From assembly GCA_902595465.1 (NCBI GenBank), contig CACJQE010000008.1, positions 1 to 64,000 on the forward strand: a stretch of DNA of 64,000 nt, in the 5' to 3' direction. Numbering within the stretch: the stretch's first letter is position 1; every line of letters starts with the position of its first letter. The DNA is from an uncultured Pelagibacteraceae bacterium (GTDB taxonomy: Bacteria > Pseudomonadota > Alphaproteobacteria > Pelagibacterales > Pelagibacteraceae). The notes under the pieces were generated by a model. It worked only from the letters and a program-made list of their open reading frames with translations, ran no database searches and was not told the origin of the DNA. The translations under genes were made by a program, and so were the position numbers. Of the stretch, positions 12,386 through 22,363 are shown piece by piece.

Positions 12386-14305
12386 TTAAATTGAAGGGGC
12401 TTTATTTAGATCGGAGTATTTTTTTATAAATTCTTTCAAAGCCATATTTTCTTGTTTATTAGAATCCAATCTTCTAATAGTTACACTGTTGGAGTCAACT
12501 TCTTTTTTTCCACAAATCAATAACATTGGTACTTTTGTTAAAGAATGATCTCTTATTTTATAATTTAAATTGTGATTTTTAAGATCCACCTCGACAATCA
12601 AACCAACCCGTTTTAATTCCTTAGCTACACTTTTAGCATATTCATCAAAATCACTTGAGATTGGAATAACTACTGCCTGTAAAGGTGATATCCAAAATGG
12701 TAGCTTGCCTGCATAATTCTCTATAAGGATACCTATGAACCTTTCTAAAGATCCAAATAATGCTCTGTGTAACATTACAGGTACTTTTTTAGTACCATCT
12801 TTATCAACAAAAGAAGCTCCTAATCTACCTGGTAAATTTAAATCTACTTGCAAGGTTCCACACTGCCAATCTCTACCGATTGCATCTCTTAAAACAAATT
12901 CAATTTTTGGTCCATAAAATGCGCCCTCACCTTTATTAATTGAGTACTCTAGCTTTGTCGCTTTGATTGCCTCTAACAACGCAGCCTCTGATTTATCCCA
13001 AACTTTATCGTCACCAACTCTTAAATCTGGTCTATCTGAATATTTTAAAATAACATCTTCAAAACCAAGATCTTTATAAATTTCTAAAATTAAATTTGTA
13101 ACACTCAAACATTCTTCAGTGATTTGTTCTTCTGTACAAAAAATATGTGCATCATCTTGAGTAAAGGCTCTTACACGTAATAATCCATGCAATGCACCTG
13201 AAGGTTCATATCTATGAACTTTTCCAAATTCTGACATCTTTAAAGGTAAGTCTCTATAACTTTTAAGTCCTTGATTAAATACTTGAACACACCCAGGACA
13301 ATTCATGGGTTTAATTGCAAATACTTTTTCATCTGGTGTAGTTGAAGTGTACATATTAGCTCCAAATTTTTCCCAGTGGCCAGATTTTTCCCATAAAGAT
13401 CTATCAAGTATTTCTGGCGTATTTATCTCTTTGTAACCATCGTGATCTTGTTTCATTCTCATATATGAAACTAATTTTTGGAACAAATTCCATCCTTTCT
13501 GGTGCCAAAATACAGATCCAGGACTTTCTTCTCTAAAATGAAATAAATCCATCTCTTTTCCAATTTTTCTATGATCTCTTTTTTCTGCTTCCTCAATTCT
13601 CTGAAGATAAAGGTCTAATTCTTTTTGAGTTGCCCAACCAGTACCATATATTCTTTGAAGCATTTCATTTTTAGAGTCACCACGCCAATAAGCTCCAGAT
13701 ACTTTTGTCAGTTTAAAAGCTTTACCTATTTTACCAGAAGATACTAAATGCGGACCTCTACATAAATCATGCCATGTTTCGCCATGATGATAAACAGTTA
13801 GTTCTTCGTTTTTAGGAATGCTCTCTATTATCTCAGCTTTGTATTTTTCTCCAATTTTTTTAAAATGACTTATTGCTTTATCTCTCTCCCAAACTTCTTT
13901 TCTTGTTTTTACATCTTTATCTATTATCTCTGACATTTTTTTTTCAATCTTTTTTAGATCATCGCTAGTAAAAGGCTCTTTTCTTGCAAAATCATAATAA
14001 AATCCATTTTCTATAACTGGTCCAATTGTTACCTGTGTGCCAGGGTATAGTTCTTGAACGGCCATAGCCATTATATGTGCAGTGTCATGTCTAATGACTT
14101 CTAAACCCTCAGGATCTTTAGCTGTAAATATTTCAATAGAACAATCTTGATCAATAAGAGTATATAAATCTTTAAGTTCACCGTTTATGCTCATCACCAA
14201 AGCTTGCTTACCTAAAGACTTGCTAATTTTTTCAGCAACCTCTGTGCCTGTTATACTTTTTTCAAAGTTTAATTTTTTTCCATCAGGTAATGTAATATTT
14301 GGCAT
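12386..14305 (-). CDS. thrS: Threonyl-tRNA synthetase
   Basis: Class II synthetase for tRNA-Thr. Domains in order are TGS (1-60), the SAD editing domain with RHDTAHIMA (about 72-80) and HDLCRGPHL, the catalytic core with the zinc-site segment MNCPGC and motif 2 FGKVHRYEPSGALHG, motif 3 around PVMLHRALFGSLERF, and a C-terminal anticodon-binding domain. The 639-residue length is normal. ATG overlaps the stop of the upstream glycosyltransferase by one base (TAATG), and infC follows without a gap. Confidence 0.97.
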   Translation of the reverse strand: MPNITLPDGKKLNFEKSITGTEVAEKISKSLGKQALVMSINGELKDLYTLIDQDCSIEIFTAKDPEGLEVIRHDTAHIMAMAVQELYPGTQVTIGPVIENGFYYDFARKEPFTSDDLKKIEKKMSEIIDKDVKTRKEVWERDKAISHFKKIGEKYKAEIIESIPKNEELTVYHHGETWHDLCRGPHLVSSGKIGKAFKLTKVSGAYWRGDSKNEMLQRIYGTGWATQKELDLYLQRIEEAEKRDHRKIGKEMDLFHFREESPGSVFWHQKGWNLFQKLVSYMRMKQDHDGYKEINTPEILDRSLWEKSGHWEKFGANMYTSTTPDEKVFAIKPMNCPGCVQVFNQGLKSYRDLPLKMSEFGKVHRYEPSGALHGLLRVRAFTQDDAHIFCTEEQITEECLSVTNLILEIYKDLGFEDVILKYSDRPDLRVGDDKVWDKSEAALLEAIKATKLEYSINKGEGAFYGPKIEFVLRDAIGRDWQCGTLQVDLNLPGRLGASFVDKDGTKKVPVMLHRALFGSLERFIGILIENYAGKLPFWISPLQAVVIPISSDFDEYAKSVAKELKRVGLIVEVDLKNHNLNYKIRDHSLTKVPMLLICGKKEVDSNSVTIRRLDSNKQENMALKEFIKKYSDLNKAPSI

Positions 14306-15459
14306 TAGTTTATTAATTTTTTATACTCTGAATAAGTAGAAAAACACATTTTTTCAACATTAAATTTTGAAACGACATTTTTTCTACCTTCTATGCCCAT
14401 TTGATTGATAGTCTGTTCATCTAAATTCATAATTTCTATTAATTTTTTTGAAAGATCGTCAGAGTTATTTGCTTCAAATAAAAATCCTGTTTTATTTTCA
14501 TTTATAGTCTCTCTTGATCCCCCAATATTACTTGCAACAATTGGTTTTTTCATTGCCTGAGCCTCAACGGATATTCTTCCAAAAGCTTCTGGTTCTATTG
14601 ATGAAGAAACTATGATGTCTGAAACTTTGTAAGCTAGAGGCATATTTTTACAATGATCTATAAATTTTACTTGGTTAGTTAATCTATACTGTTCAACTAA
14701 CCTAATAAGTTTCTTTTTGTAAAGTTCTCTTCCTTGATCGCTCCCAAGAATAATTACATTAAATACCTCGTGTCCTAAATTAATATTTACTTTATTAATA
14801 GCATCTAAAAACATTTCTTGGCCTTTCCATTCTGTTAATCTTCCGGGTAATAGAACAGTTTTTCTCTCAATTTTAAGTCCCCATGATTTAAATAATTCAT
14901 CTTCCTCTGTTTCTATAGTAGTTGATGGATCAAAATAGTCAGTATTAATGCCTCTAAATATCACCAAGAATTTTTTTTTATCATTAAGGTATTCAGAGTA
15001 GTTTTCTTTAATATGTGAAAATATAAAATTAGACCCAGCAATAATTAAATCTGATCTCAACATTACAGAGTTATATAATTTTTTTAATTTACTTTTAAAA
15101 TTATATGTTCCATGAAATGTAGTTACAAATTTACTTCGTGTGATTTTGGTAGCTAGTAAACAAGACCATGCAGGTGCTCTACTTCTCGCGTGGACAATAT
15201 TAATTCCATAAAATAAAATTATTAAAGAAATAATTATTGAATTAAAAAAAACCAAAATGGGGTTTTTGGAATTAACAGGTAACCTTATATATTTAACTTT
15301 TTTTTTATCTATAAACTTTGTTAATTCACCACCGTTGCAAATTAAAAAAGATTTACAATCATTTTCACGTAGATAGTGTGCGATATCATAACAACCTGTT
15401 TCTGCGCCACCGTATCCAAGTTTTGGTATAACTTGCAGAACTTTCAATTTTGGATGCAT
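14305..15459 (-). CDS. Glycosyltransferase family 4 (GT-B fold)
   Basis: Retaining sugar transferase, probably of lipopolysaccharide or exopolysaccharide assembly at the cytoplasmic face of the membrane. The 384 residues begin with LKVLQVIPKLGYGGAETGCY, the N-terminal GT-B fold with a GGAE loop. The C-terminal domain has LLPGRLTEWKGQEMFLDA and the nucleotide-sugar motif EPEAFGRISVEAQAMKKPIV (E-x7-E type). A hydrophobic stretch near residues 67-85 may be a membrane-association helix. It is the first gene of the translation operon and is coupled to thrS by a TAATG overlap. The exact substrate is unknown. Confidence 0.88.
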   Translation of the reverse strand: MHPKLKVLQVIPKLGYGGAETGCYDIAHYLRENDCKSFLICNGGELTKFIDKKKVKYIRLPVNSKNPILVFFNSIIISLIILFYGINIVHARSRAPAWSCLLATKITRSKFVTTFHGTYNFKSKLKKLYNSVMLRSDLIIAGSNFIFSHIKENYSEYLNDKKKFLVIFRGINTDYFDPSTTIETEEDELFKSWGLKIERKTVLLPGRLTEWKGQEMFLDAINKVNINLGHEVFNVIILGSDQGRELYKKKLIRLVEQYRLTNQVKFIDHCKNMPLAYKVSDIIVSSSIEPEAFGRISVEAQAMKKPIVASNIGGSRETINENKTGFLFEANNSDDLSKKLIEIMNLDEQTINQMGIEGRKNVVSKFNVEKMCFSTYSEYKKLIN

Positions 15460-15501
15460 ATGGTAGAGTTATAATATTTCAAATCAATTTTAATACTTTA
15501 T

Positions 15502-16263
15502 ATGAAAAAATTTAAATTTCTAAAAATTTCTAAAACAAAAAAACTAAGATATATAAGCAATTATTATAAGAAAAATCTTTATATTATATTTTTACCAGGT
15601 TTTGCATCCGATATAGAAGGAGATAAACCTAAAAGATTTTTAAAATATGCTAAAAAAAATAAATTGGGTTTTTTGGCACTAGAATATTCTGGATACGGAA
15701 AATCTTCAGGTGAATTTACAAAAGGGAATATTTCCACTTGGGCAAATGATGCAAAACAGACTATTAAGAATATAGTTAAAAAAAATGATATAATTTTAAT
15801 AGGTTCTAGTATGGGTGCTTGGATTTCTTTATTATTATTTAAATCAATTAAGAAACAGATTAAAGGCTTTATGGGAATTGGCTCTGCTCCAGAATTTTTA
15901 ACAAGAATAATGTGGAAAAAATTTTCAAAAAAGACGAAGAGTGAAATTATCAAAAAAGGTATTAGCAAAATTAAAAATGGTGGTTATGAGTATCTCATAA
16001 CTAATCAATTAATTAAAGATGGAAGAAAAAAACAAAATAAAGTTTTGAATGTTAAAATTCCAATGAAAATATCTGTTACTATGGTCCATGGTCAAAAAGA
16101 TGAAGTTGTACCAATTAAATACTCAAGAGAAGTTTTAAAAATCTTCAGCAAAGCAAAAAAAAAATTGAATATAATTAAGAAGGGTGACCATAGTCTCTCT
16201 TCAAAAAAAAATCTAAATATTATTTGTAAAGAGTTAGATAATATTATTAAAAATACTAACTAG
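15502..16263 (+). CDS. Alpha/beta hydrolase
   Basis: Soluble serine hydrolase of 253 residues. Oxyanion-region FLPGFASD (30-37) precedes the nucleophile elbow GSSMG with Ser103; Asp200 in GQKDEVVP and His230 in GDHSLS complete the triad. It resembles ABHD10-type thioesterases/esterases, but the substrate cannot be told. It is divergent from the GT4 gene (42-base gap) and its 3' end overlaps the convergent gltB by eight bases. Very Lys-rich. Confidence 0.85.
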   Translation: MKKFKFLKISKTKKLRYISNYYKKNLYIIFLPGFASDIEGDKPKRFLKYAKKNKLGFLALEYSGYGKSSGEFTKGNISTWANDAKQTIKNIVKKNDIILIGSSMGAWISLLLFKSIKKQIKGFMGIGSAPEFLTRIMWKKFSKKTKSEIIKKGISKIKNGGYEYLITNQLIKDGRKKQNKVLNVKIPMKISVTMVHGQKDEVVPIKYSREVLKIFSKAKKKLNIIKKGDHSLSSKKNLNIICKELDNIIKNTN

Positions 16264-19200
16264 CTTGACCGACTAATTTTTTATTTGATATAGGATTTTC
16301 TAACTTATCTAACATTTCTTTTGGACAAACTTGGACGAAATTATTTATTTCATTTTCAAAATTCTCAACAATTTTTTTCGAGATTATTGAATTTGTTTCT
16401 ATCGCATGCTCTTGAATTAATTTCCTTAGATGCTCGATCCAAAATTTAGTTTCTGGAGTTTGCCAAACTACGCTTTCAGGATTTACTTTTTTATCAAATT
16501 GATTTTCAGGGTCATAAATAAAAGCCATACCTCCTGTCATGCCAGCCCCAAAATTATCACCAATATCTCCTAATATAATAATGTTTCCGCCTGTCATGTA
16601 TTCACAACCATTTGAATCACAACCTTCTACTACTGCAGTTGCACCTGAATTTCTAACAGCAAATCTCTCTCCTGCTTGTCCTGCAGCTAATAATTTTCCA
16701 GAAGTAGCTCCATATAAAACAGTGTTTCCAATAATAGTATTTTCATTTGAAACAAGGTTGCTTTCATCTTGTAATTTAATCACAATAGTTCCACCTGATA
16801 ATCCTTTAGCAACATAATCATTTGCATCCCCTTTTAAAATTAGTTTTAATCCTTTAATAGCAAAAGCACCTAAGGATTGGCCTGCTGAACCTTTAAAATT
16901 TAATTCGATCGAATTTTCATCAAGTTTGTTATTTCCAAATTTTTTGTACAAATGATAAGAAATTCTAGTACCAACTGCTCTATCAGTATTTTGAATTTCA
17001 AATTCTTGCTTTATTTTTTCTTTTTTATCTATTTTGTCTTCTATTTCTGGCCATAATTTTTGATCTAAAGTATCTGGAACAGAATTAATTTCAGGTTTCT
17101 CACAATATCTTTTATTTTTTCCAGGATCTGCCTGAACAAAAAGAGGATTTAAGTCTAGATCATCCAAGTTTGGTGATCCTTTGCTTACTTGCCTTAGCAA
17201 GTCAGTTCTTCCAATTACTTCATTTAAAGATTTGAAACCAAGATCAGCAAGTATTTCTCTTACTTCCTCTGCTATAAATGTAAAAAGGTTCACTACTTTT
17301 TCAGGAGTTCCTGTAAATTTCTCTCTTAATTTATCATCTTGTGTGCAAACACCCACTGGACATGTATTTGAATGACATTGTCTGACCATTATACATCCCA
17401 TTGCGACTAAAGCAGTTGTTGCTACGCCAAATTCTTCTGCTCCCATCATGGCTGCAATTACAACATCTCTTCCTGTTTTTATTCCACCGTCAGTTCTAAG
17501 CGTCACTTGATGTCTCAAGTTATTTAATGTCAATACCTGATTTGCTTCTGTTAATCCCATCTCCCAAGGAACTCCAACATATTTAACGCTTGTCTGTGGA
17601 GTAGCTCCTGTACCTCCTGAGTGCCCCGAGATTAAAATTATGTCTGCTTTAGCTTTTGCAACTCCAGCAGCTATCGTTCCAATTCCTGATGAAGCAACTA
17701 ATTTAACTCCAACCCTAGCCTTGGGATTTATTTGTTTTAAATCATAAATTAATTGAGCTAGATCTTCTATTGAGTAAATATCATGATGTGGTGGAGGGGA
17801 TATTAAAGTAACTCCTGGCGTTGAGTGTCTCAATCTCGCAATTTCATCCGTAACTTTAAAACCTGGTAATTGTCCACCTTCACCTGGTTTAGCGCCCTGT
17901 GCAATTTTGATTTCAATCTCATTACAATTATTTAAATAATTAATGGTTACTCCAAATCTAGCTGATGCAATTTGTTTAACCCTTGAATTTGCACTATCTC
18001 CATTCTCCATAATCTTAAATCTATTTTCATCTTCTCCACCTTCACCACTACAAGATGCGCCTTTAATTCTGTTCATACCAACAGCAAGAGTTTCATGTGC
18101 TTCTTTAGATAAAGCTCCATGAGACATACTTCCACTTCCAAATCTTTTTAATATATTAGATGCAGGCTCAACATTAGATATATCGATGGGATTTTTAGAT
18201 TTAAAATCTACTAAATCTCTTAAACTTATTGGATTTAGATTATAAATACCTTTAATGTATTTTTTATATATTTCATAAGATCCTTGTCCAACCGCAGTTT
18301 GCAGTAAATGAATAAGTTTGCCTTGATACTGATGTGTTTCACCATTTTTTCTATATCTGTAAATACCTCCAATAGGTAAAATATTTGAATTATTGAAAAA
18401 TGCTTCTTTGTGTATAGTTCTGATTTTCTTTTCTATTCCTTTTAAACCAATTCCAGAAATCTTTGATAACATCCCAGGAAAGTAATCTTTCACAATTGTT
18501 CTGCTTAGTCCCACAGTTTCAAAATTACATCCGCCTCTATAAGAACTTAAAACAGAAATTCCCATTTTAGACATTATTTTAAGAAGACCGAGATTGACTG
18601 ATTTAATATATCTTGAAACACATTCATCAAAAGTGAAATTTCCAAATAATTTCTTAGAATGTCTTTGATATAAGCTATCAAAAGCTAAATAAGGATTCAC
18701 TGTAGTAGCACCAACACCAATTAATGTTGCAAAAGAGTGAGTATCTAAAGCATCTCCAGTTTGAACATTAATAGAAACATAACCTCTCAAACCTAATTTA
18801 ACTAAATGTGTATTTATTGCCCCTATACATAAAAGCATCGGCATTGGCATTCTATTTTCTGAAATATTTTTATCTGATAATATTATTTGTTTAATTCCCT
18901 CTCTAACAGCTTGTTCAGATTTAACTTTGAGTAAATTTATTGATGTCTCTAAATCATCATCTTTGCTGAATGTACAATCTAAAACTTTATTATTATTTCC
19001 AAAGAATTTTAAAAATTTTTCAAATTGTGCATTTGATAATATCGGACTATTTAAGACATAAATATTGTCTTTAGTTAATTTACTAAAATCTAAAATATTA
19101 CCAAGATTTCCAAATCTTGTCTTTAAACTCATAACTTTATTTTCTCTTAGAGAGTCAATTGGTGGATTTGTAACCTGACTAAAGTTTTGTCTAAAGTAAT

Positions 19201-20752
19201 GATATAATGGTCTATATTTGTCAGATAAAACTGCTAAAGGCGTGTCATCACCCATTGAGCCTGTTGCTTCTTTAGCATCTTCTGCCATTGGATGAAGAAT
19301 TAATTCTAAATCTTCTATGCTATATCCAAAACAATGTTGAAAATTCCTCAAACTTTGGCCTTCTAGCTCTACTCTTTCAGTTTCTGCCTCTAATTTTTTA
19401 TCAAGATCAATAATCTGATTGTTGTAATGTTTATATTCTTTTGAAAGGTAGTTTTTTATTTCATCGTTTGAATATACTTTGCCTTTTTCTATTCTTACTC
19501 CTAATATTTCTCCAGGTCCTAATCTTCCTTTAGATACAATTTTTTTCTCATTTAAATCTATCATTCCTGTTTCACTTCCTGCAAAAAGAAGTTTGTCTCT
19601 TGTCACTGTATATCTAAGTGGTCTTAATCCATTTCTGTCAGTTGCAACAATCACCCATTCATTATCAGTTGCAGCTATAGCAGCTGGCCCATCCCAAGGC
19701 TCCATGGTACTATTTAGAAAATTGAATAGTTGTTGATGATCTTTTTTTAATACCTTATTTTTTTTTGACCAAGCGTCTGGTATTAACATTAATTTTGCTA
19801 GAGGAGCAGGCTGTCCAGAAATATTTAATAACTCAAAAACATTATCTAATGATGCAGAGTCGGAATTGCCAGCTGGTATTACAGGCTTAAGATTCTCTAT
19901 ATCTTCGAAAACTGGACTAAACATTTCTTCTTCGTGAACCATCATCCAATTAACATTTCCTTTAAGAGTATTTATTTCACCATTATGCGCTATAGATCTA
20001 AATGGTTGAGCTAAGTCCCAACTTGGCGCAGTATTAGTTGAAAATCTTTGGTGAAATATAGCATACCTAGATATAAATCTTTCATCTTTCAAGTCAGTAT
20101 AAAAATCTGACAAAGCTTCTGCTAAAAACATTCCTTTGTAAATGATAGATTTAGAACTAAATGAACATATATAAAAATTATTTAATTGATTATTGAGAGC
20201 TTCTTTTTCAATTACTCTTCTAGTTTCATACAATTTTTGTTCCAGAGATTTATTGACAACTTTTTTGTCATTGTATGTGAACAATACTTGAGTAATTTCA
20301 GGTCTTGTTTGTTCAGCTTTTTCTCCTAAGACAGAGGGATCAACAGGAACTTGTCTCCAACCATAGATACTAAATTTTCTCTTTGTTAGTTCACTTTCAA
20401 CAATAGTTCTACATTGCTCTTGAGCGCTATAATCATTTCTCGGTAAGAAAATCATACCAACACATAGTTCAGAATTATCATGTTTATGACCAGTGACTTC
20501 AATTTTTTCCTCAAAGAAATCTTTAGGAATTTCAATATGGATTCCAGCACCATCTCCAGTTTTTCCGTCTGCATCGATTGCACCCCTATGCCAAACAGCT
20601 TTTAAGGCATCGATTCCATATTCTACGACTTTTCTTGATTTTAGACCTTCGGTGGATGCTACTAAACCTACACCACATGCATCATGTTCCATTTCTTCCG
20701 AGTAAACATGATTACTTTTTAAAATTTTTAAATTTTTATTTCTTAACTTCAT
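16256..20752 (-). CDS. gltB: Glutamate synthase (NADPH) large subunit
   Basis: Transfers the glutamine amide to 2-oxoglutarate, making two glutamates. After a short propeptide the class II amidotransferase nucleophile is Cys26 in HDACGVGL. The central domain, the FMN-binding (beta/alpha)8 synthase domain (HSGGTGATP) and the 3Fe-4S segment RQCHSNTCPVGVC (about residue 1127) follow, then the C-terminal beta-helix repeats (GDIGDNFGAGMTGG). The 1498 residues match full-length GltB. Start overlaps the gltD stop by one base (TAATG), so it is the second gene of a gltD-gltB operon. Confidence 0.98.
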   Translation of the reverse strand: MKLRNKNLKILKSNHVYSEEMEHDACGVGLVASTEGLKSRKVVEYGIDALKAVWHRGAIDADGKTGDGAGIHIEIPKDFFEEKIEVTGHKHDNSELCVGMIFLPRNDYSAQEQCRTIVESELTKRKFSIYGWRQVPVDPSVLGEKAEQTRPEITQVLFTYNDKKVVNKSLEQKLYETRRVIEKEALNNQLNNFYICSFSSKSIIYKGMFLAEALSDFYTDLKDERFISRYAIFHQRFSTNTAPSWDLAQPFRSIAHNGEINTLKGNVNWMMVHEEEMFSPVFEDIENLKPVIPAGNSDSASLDNVFELLNISGQPAPLAKLMLIPDAWSKKNKVLKKDHQQLFNFLNSTMEPWDGPAAIAATDNEWVIVATDRNGLRPLRYTVTRDKLLFAGSETGMIDLNEKKIVSKGRLGPGEILGVRIEKGKVYSNDEIKNYLSKEYKHYNNQIIDLDKKLEAETERVELEGQSLRNFQHCFGYSIEDLELILHPMAEDAKEATGSMGDDTPLAVLSDKYRPLYHYFRQNFSQVTNPPIDSLRENKVMSLKTRFGNLGNILDFSKLTKDNIYVLNSPILSNAQFEKFLKFFGNNNKVLDCTFSKDDDLETSINLLKVKSEQAVREGIKQIILSDKNISENRMPMPMLLCIGAINTHLVKLGLRGYVSINVQTGDALDTHSFATLIGVGATTVNPYLAFDSLYQRHSKKLFGNFTFDECVSRYIKSVNLGLLKIMSKMGISVLSSYRGGCNFETVGLSRTIVKDYFPGMLSKISGIGLKGIEKKIRTIHKEAFFNNSNILPIGGIYRYRKNGETHQYQGKLIHLLQTAVGQGSYEIYKKYIKGIYNLNPISLRDLVDFKSKNPIDISNVEPASNILKRFGSGSMSHGALSKEAHETLAVGMNRIKGASCSGEGGEDENRFKIMENGDSANSRVKQIASARFGVTINYLNNCNEIEIKIAQGAKPGEGGQLPGFKVTDEIARLRHSTPGVTLISPPPHHDIYSIEDLAQLIYDLKQINPKARVGVKLVASSGIGTIAAGVAKAKADIILISGHSGGTGATPQTSVKYVGVPWEMGLTEANQVLTLNNLRHQVTLRTDGGIKTGRDVVIAAMMGAEEFGVATTALVAMGCIMVRQCHSNTCPVGVCTQDDKLREKFTGTPEKVVNLFTFIAEEVREILADLGFKSLNEVIGRTDLLRQVSKGSPNLDDLDLNPLFVQADPGKNKRYCEKPEINSVPDTLDQKLWPEIEDKIDKKEKIKQEFEIQNTDRAVGTRISYHLYKKFGNNKLDENSIELNFKGSAGQSLGAFAIKGLKLILKGDANDYVAKGLSGGTIVIKLQDESNLVSNENTIIGNTVLYGATSGKLLAAGQAGERFAVRNSGATAVVEGCDSNGCEYMTGGNIIILGDIGDNFGAGMTGGMAFIYDPENQFDKKVNPESVVWQTPETKFWIEHLRKLIQEHAIETNSIISKKIVENFENEINNFVQVCPKEMLDKLENPISNKKLVGQAS

Positions 20753-22185
20753 TAAGCAACTCTAAGTTTTTGTTTACTTTCTAAATAATTATCAATTGAT
20801 GTTGCGGCATCTCTTCCGTCTTTTATACCCCAAACCACTAAAGATGCTCCACGAACTATATCTCCAGCTGCAAAAACTCCCTCTATACTAGTTTCCATTG
20901 TATCAAAATCCGCTTTTATTGTTCCCCATCTTGATACTTGTAATTTTTCTTCATTAAATAATTTTGGAAGATCTTCTGGATCAAATCCGAGTGCTTTGAT
21001 TACAAGATCAGCTTTAATTTCAAAATGTGAATTTTCTTCAACAACTGGTTTTCTTCTACCGCTATCATCTGGCTCACCCAATATCATTTTATTAACAACT
21101 ACACTTTCAATTTTATTTGTTCCCTTAAACTCTTTAGGGCTTGTTAACCAAATGAATTCAACACCTTCTTCCTCTGCATTGCCAACTTCTCTTGCTGATC
21201 CTGGCATATTTTCTCTATCTCTTCTATATAAACATTTTACAGACTTAGCATTCTGTCTTACCGAAGTCCTTAAGCAGTCCATTGCTGTATCGCCACCTCC
21301 AATTACTACAACATCTTTGCCTTCAGCATTTAAAGTTCCGTTATCAAACAACTCAACTTTATCACCTAGTCCTTTTTTATTTGATGCTGTCAAAAATTCC
21401 ATGGCAGGGAAAATATTACTCAAATCGTTACCAGGTAGATTAACTTCTCTAGCTTTATAAACTCCTGTAGCTATTAAAATTGCATCATGTTTTTCTCTTA
21501 ACTCCGTTAAGCTGGAATCTTTTCCAACTTCAAAGTTTAAGACAAATTTTATTCCACTTTCTTCCAAAAGTTTTATTCTTCTTTGAACAACATGCTTTTC
21601 TAATTTAAATCCTGGGATACCATATATTAGTAGCCCTCCAGCTCTGTCGTAACGATCATATATAGTTACCTTGTATCCTTTTTTTCTGAGTTGTTCTCCA
21701 CAAGCAAGTCCAGCAGGACCAGAACCTATAATTCCTACACTCTCGTTTTTTTCACTATTTATTTCTATTGGTTTAACCCAACCATTTTCCCAAGCTTTCT
21801 CTGTGATATATTTTTCTATTGATCCAATAGTTACTGTTCCATGACCCGATTGCTCTATTACACAATTTCCTTCACACAGCCTATCCTGGGGGCAAATTCT
21901 TCCACAAACTTCTGGCATGTTGTTTGTGCTTTGTGATAATTGATAAGCTTCCTCATATCTTCCCTCAGCAGTTAGTTTAAGCCAATCTGGTATATTGTTA
22001 CTTAATGGACAATGAACTTGGCAAAATGGTACTCCACATTGGGAACATCTGCTTGACTGCTGAACAGCTCTATCTTTTAGAAATTCTTGATATATTTCCT
22101 CAAAATCCTCTTTTCGGTCTGATATATCTCTTTTAGGTGGATTTTGTTGACCTATATCAACAAACTTAAGCATTTTTTCTGACAT
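20752..22185 (-). CDS. gltD: Glutamate synthase (NADPH) small subunit
   Basis: FAD/NADPH-dependent beta subunit feeding electrons to GltB. The 477 residues carry the N-terminal cysteine-rich 4Fe-4S domain (RCSQCGVPFCQVHCP and CGRICPQDRLCEGNC), an FAD dinucleotide fold GSGPAGLACGEQL (about 153) and an NADPH fold GGGDTAMDC (about 300), and end with the FAD segment GVFAAGDIVRG. It is first in the operon, transcribed into gltB. A 178-base region before it separates it from the divergent uppP start and must hold its promoter; I could not settle on one. Confidence 0.97.
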   Translation of the reverse strand: MSEKMLKFVDIGQQNPPKRDISDRKEDFEEIYQEFLKDRAVQQSSRCSQCGVPFCQVHCPLSNNIPDWLKLTAEGRYEEAYQLSQSTNNMPEVCGRICPQDRLCEGNCVIEQSGHGTVTIGSIEKYITEKAWENGWVKPIEINSEKNESVGIIGSGPAGLACGEQLRKKGYKVTIYDRYDRAGGLLIYGIPGFKLEKHVVQRRIKLLEESGIKFVLNFEVGKDSSLTELREKHDAILIATGVYKAREVNLPGNDLSNIFPAMEFLTASNKKGLGDKVELFDNGTLNAEGKDVVVIGGGDTAMDCLRTSVRQNAKSVKCLYRRDRENMPGSAREVGNAEEEGVEFIWLTSPKEFKGTNKIESVVVNKMILGEPDDSGRRKPVVEENSHFEIKADLVIKALGFDPEDLPKLFNEEKLQVSRWGTIKADFDTMETSIEGVFAAGDIVRGASLVVWGIKDGRDAATSIDNYLESKQKLRVA

Positions 22186-22363
22186 GTTGGACGCTGTATA
22201 TACGATAAAAATTTAATAATAAACAATTACAAGGTCATAAATATTGACTAATATTTCACAAAACTTAAATAAATCAGCGGTTTTTTCTTATTATGCATAG
22301 ATGATATGCAAATATGTAATTGCTTTAATTTGGTTACAATTTCATTATGAAGTATTGGATCTA

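Noticed and set aside
16256-20752. Many plus-strand frames of 60-100 codons inside gltB, gltD, pheT and other large genes
   Set aside because: Each is antisense to a full-length conserved enzyme and shows no family pattern of its own.
22301-22363. Longer in-frame start for uppP
   Set aside because: The extra 21 residues do not resemble UppP; family similarity begins at the ATG at 22364.
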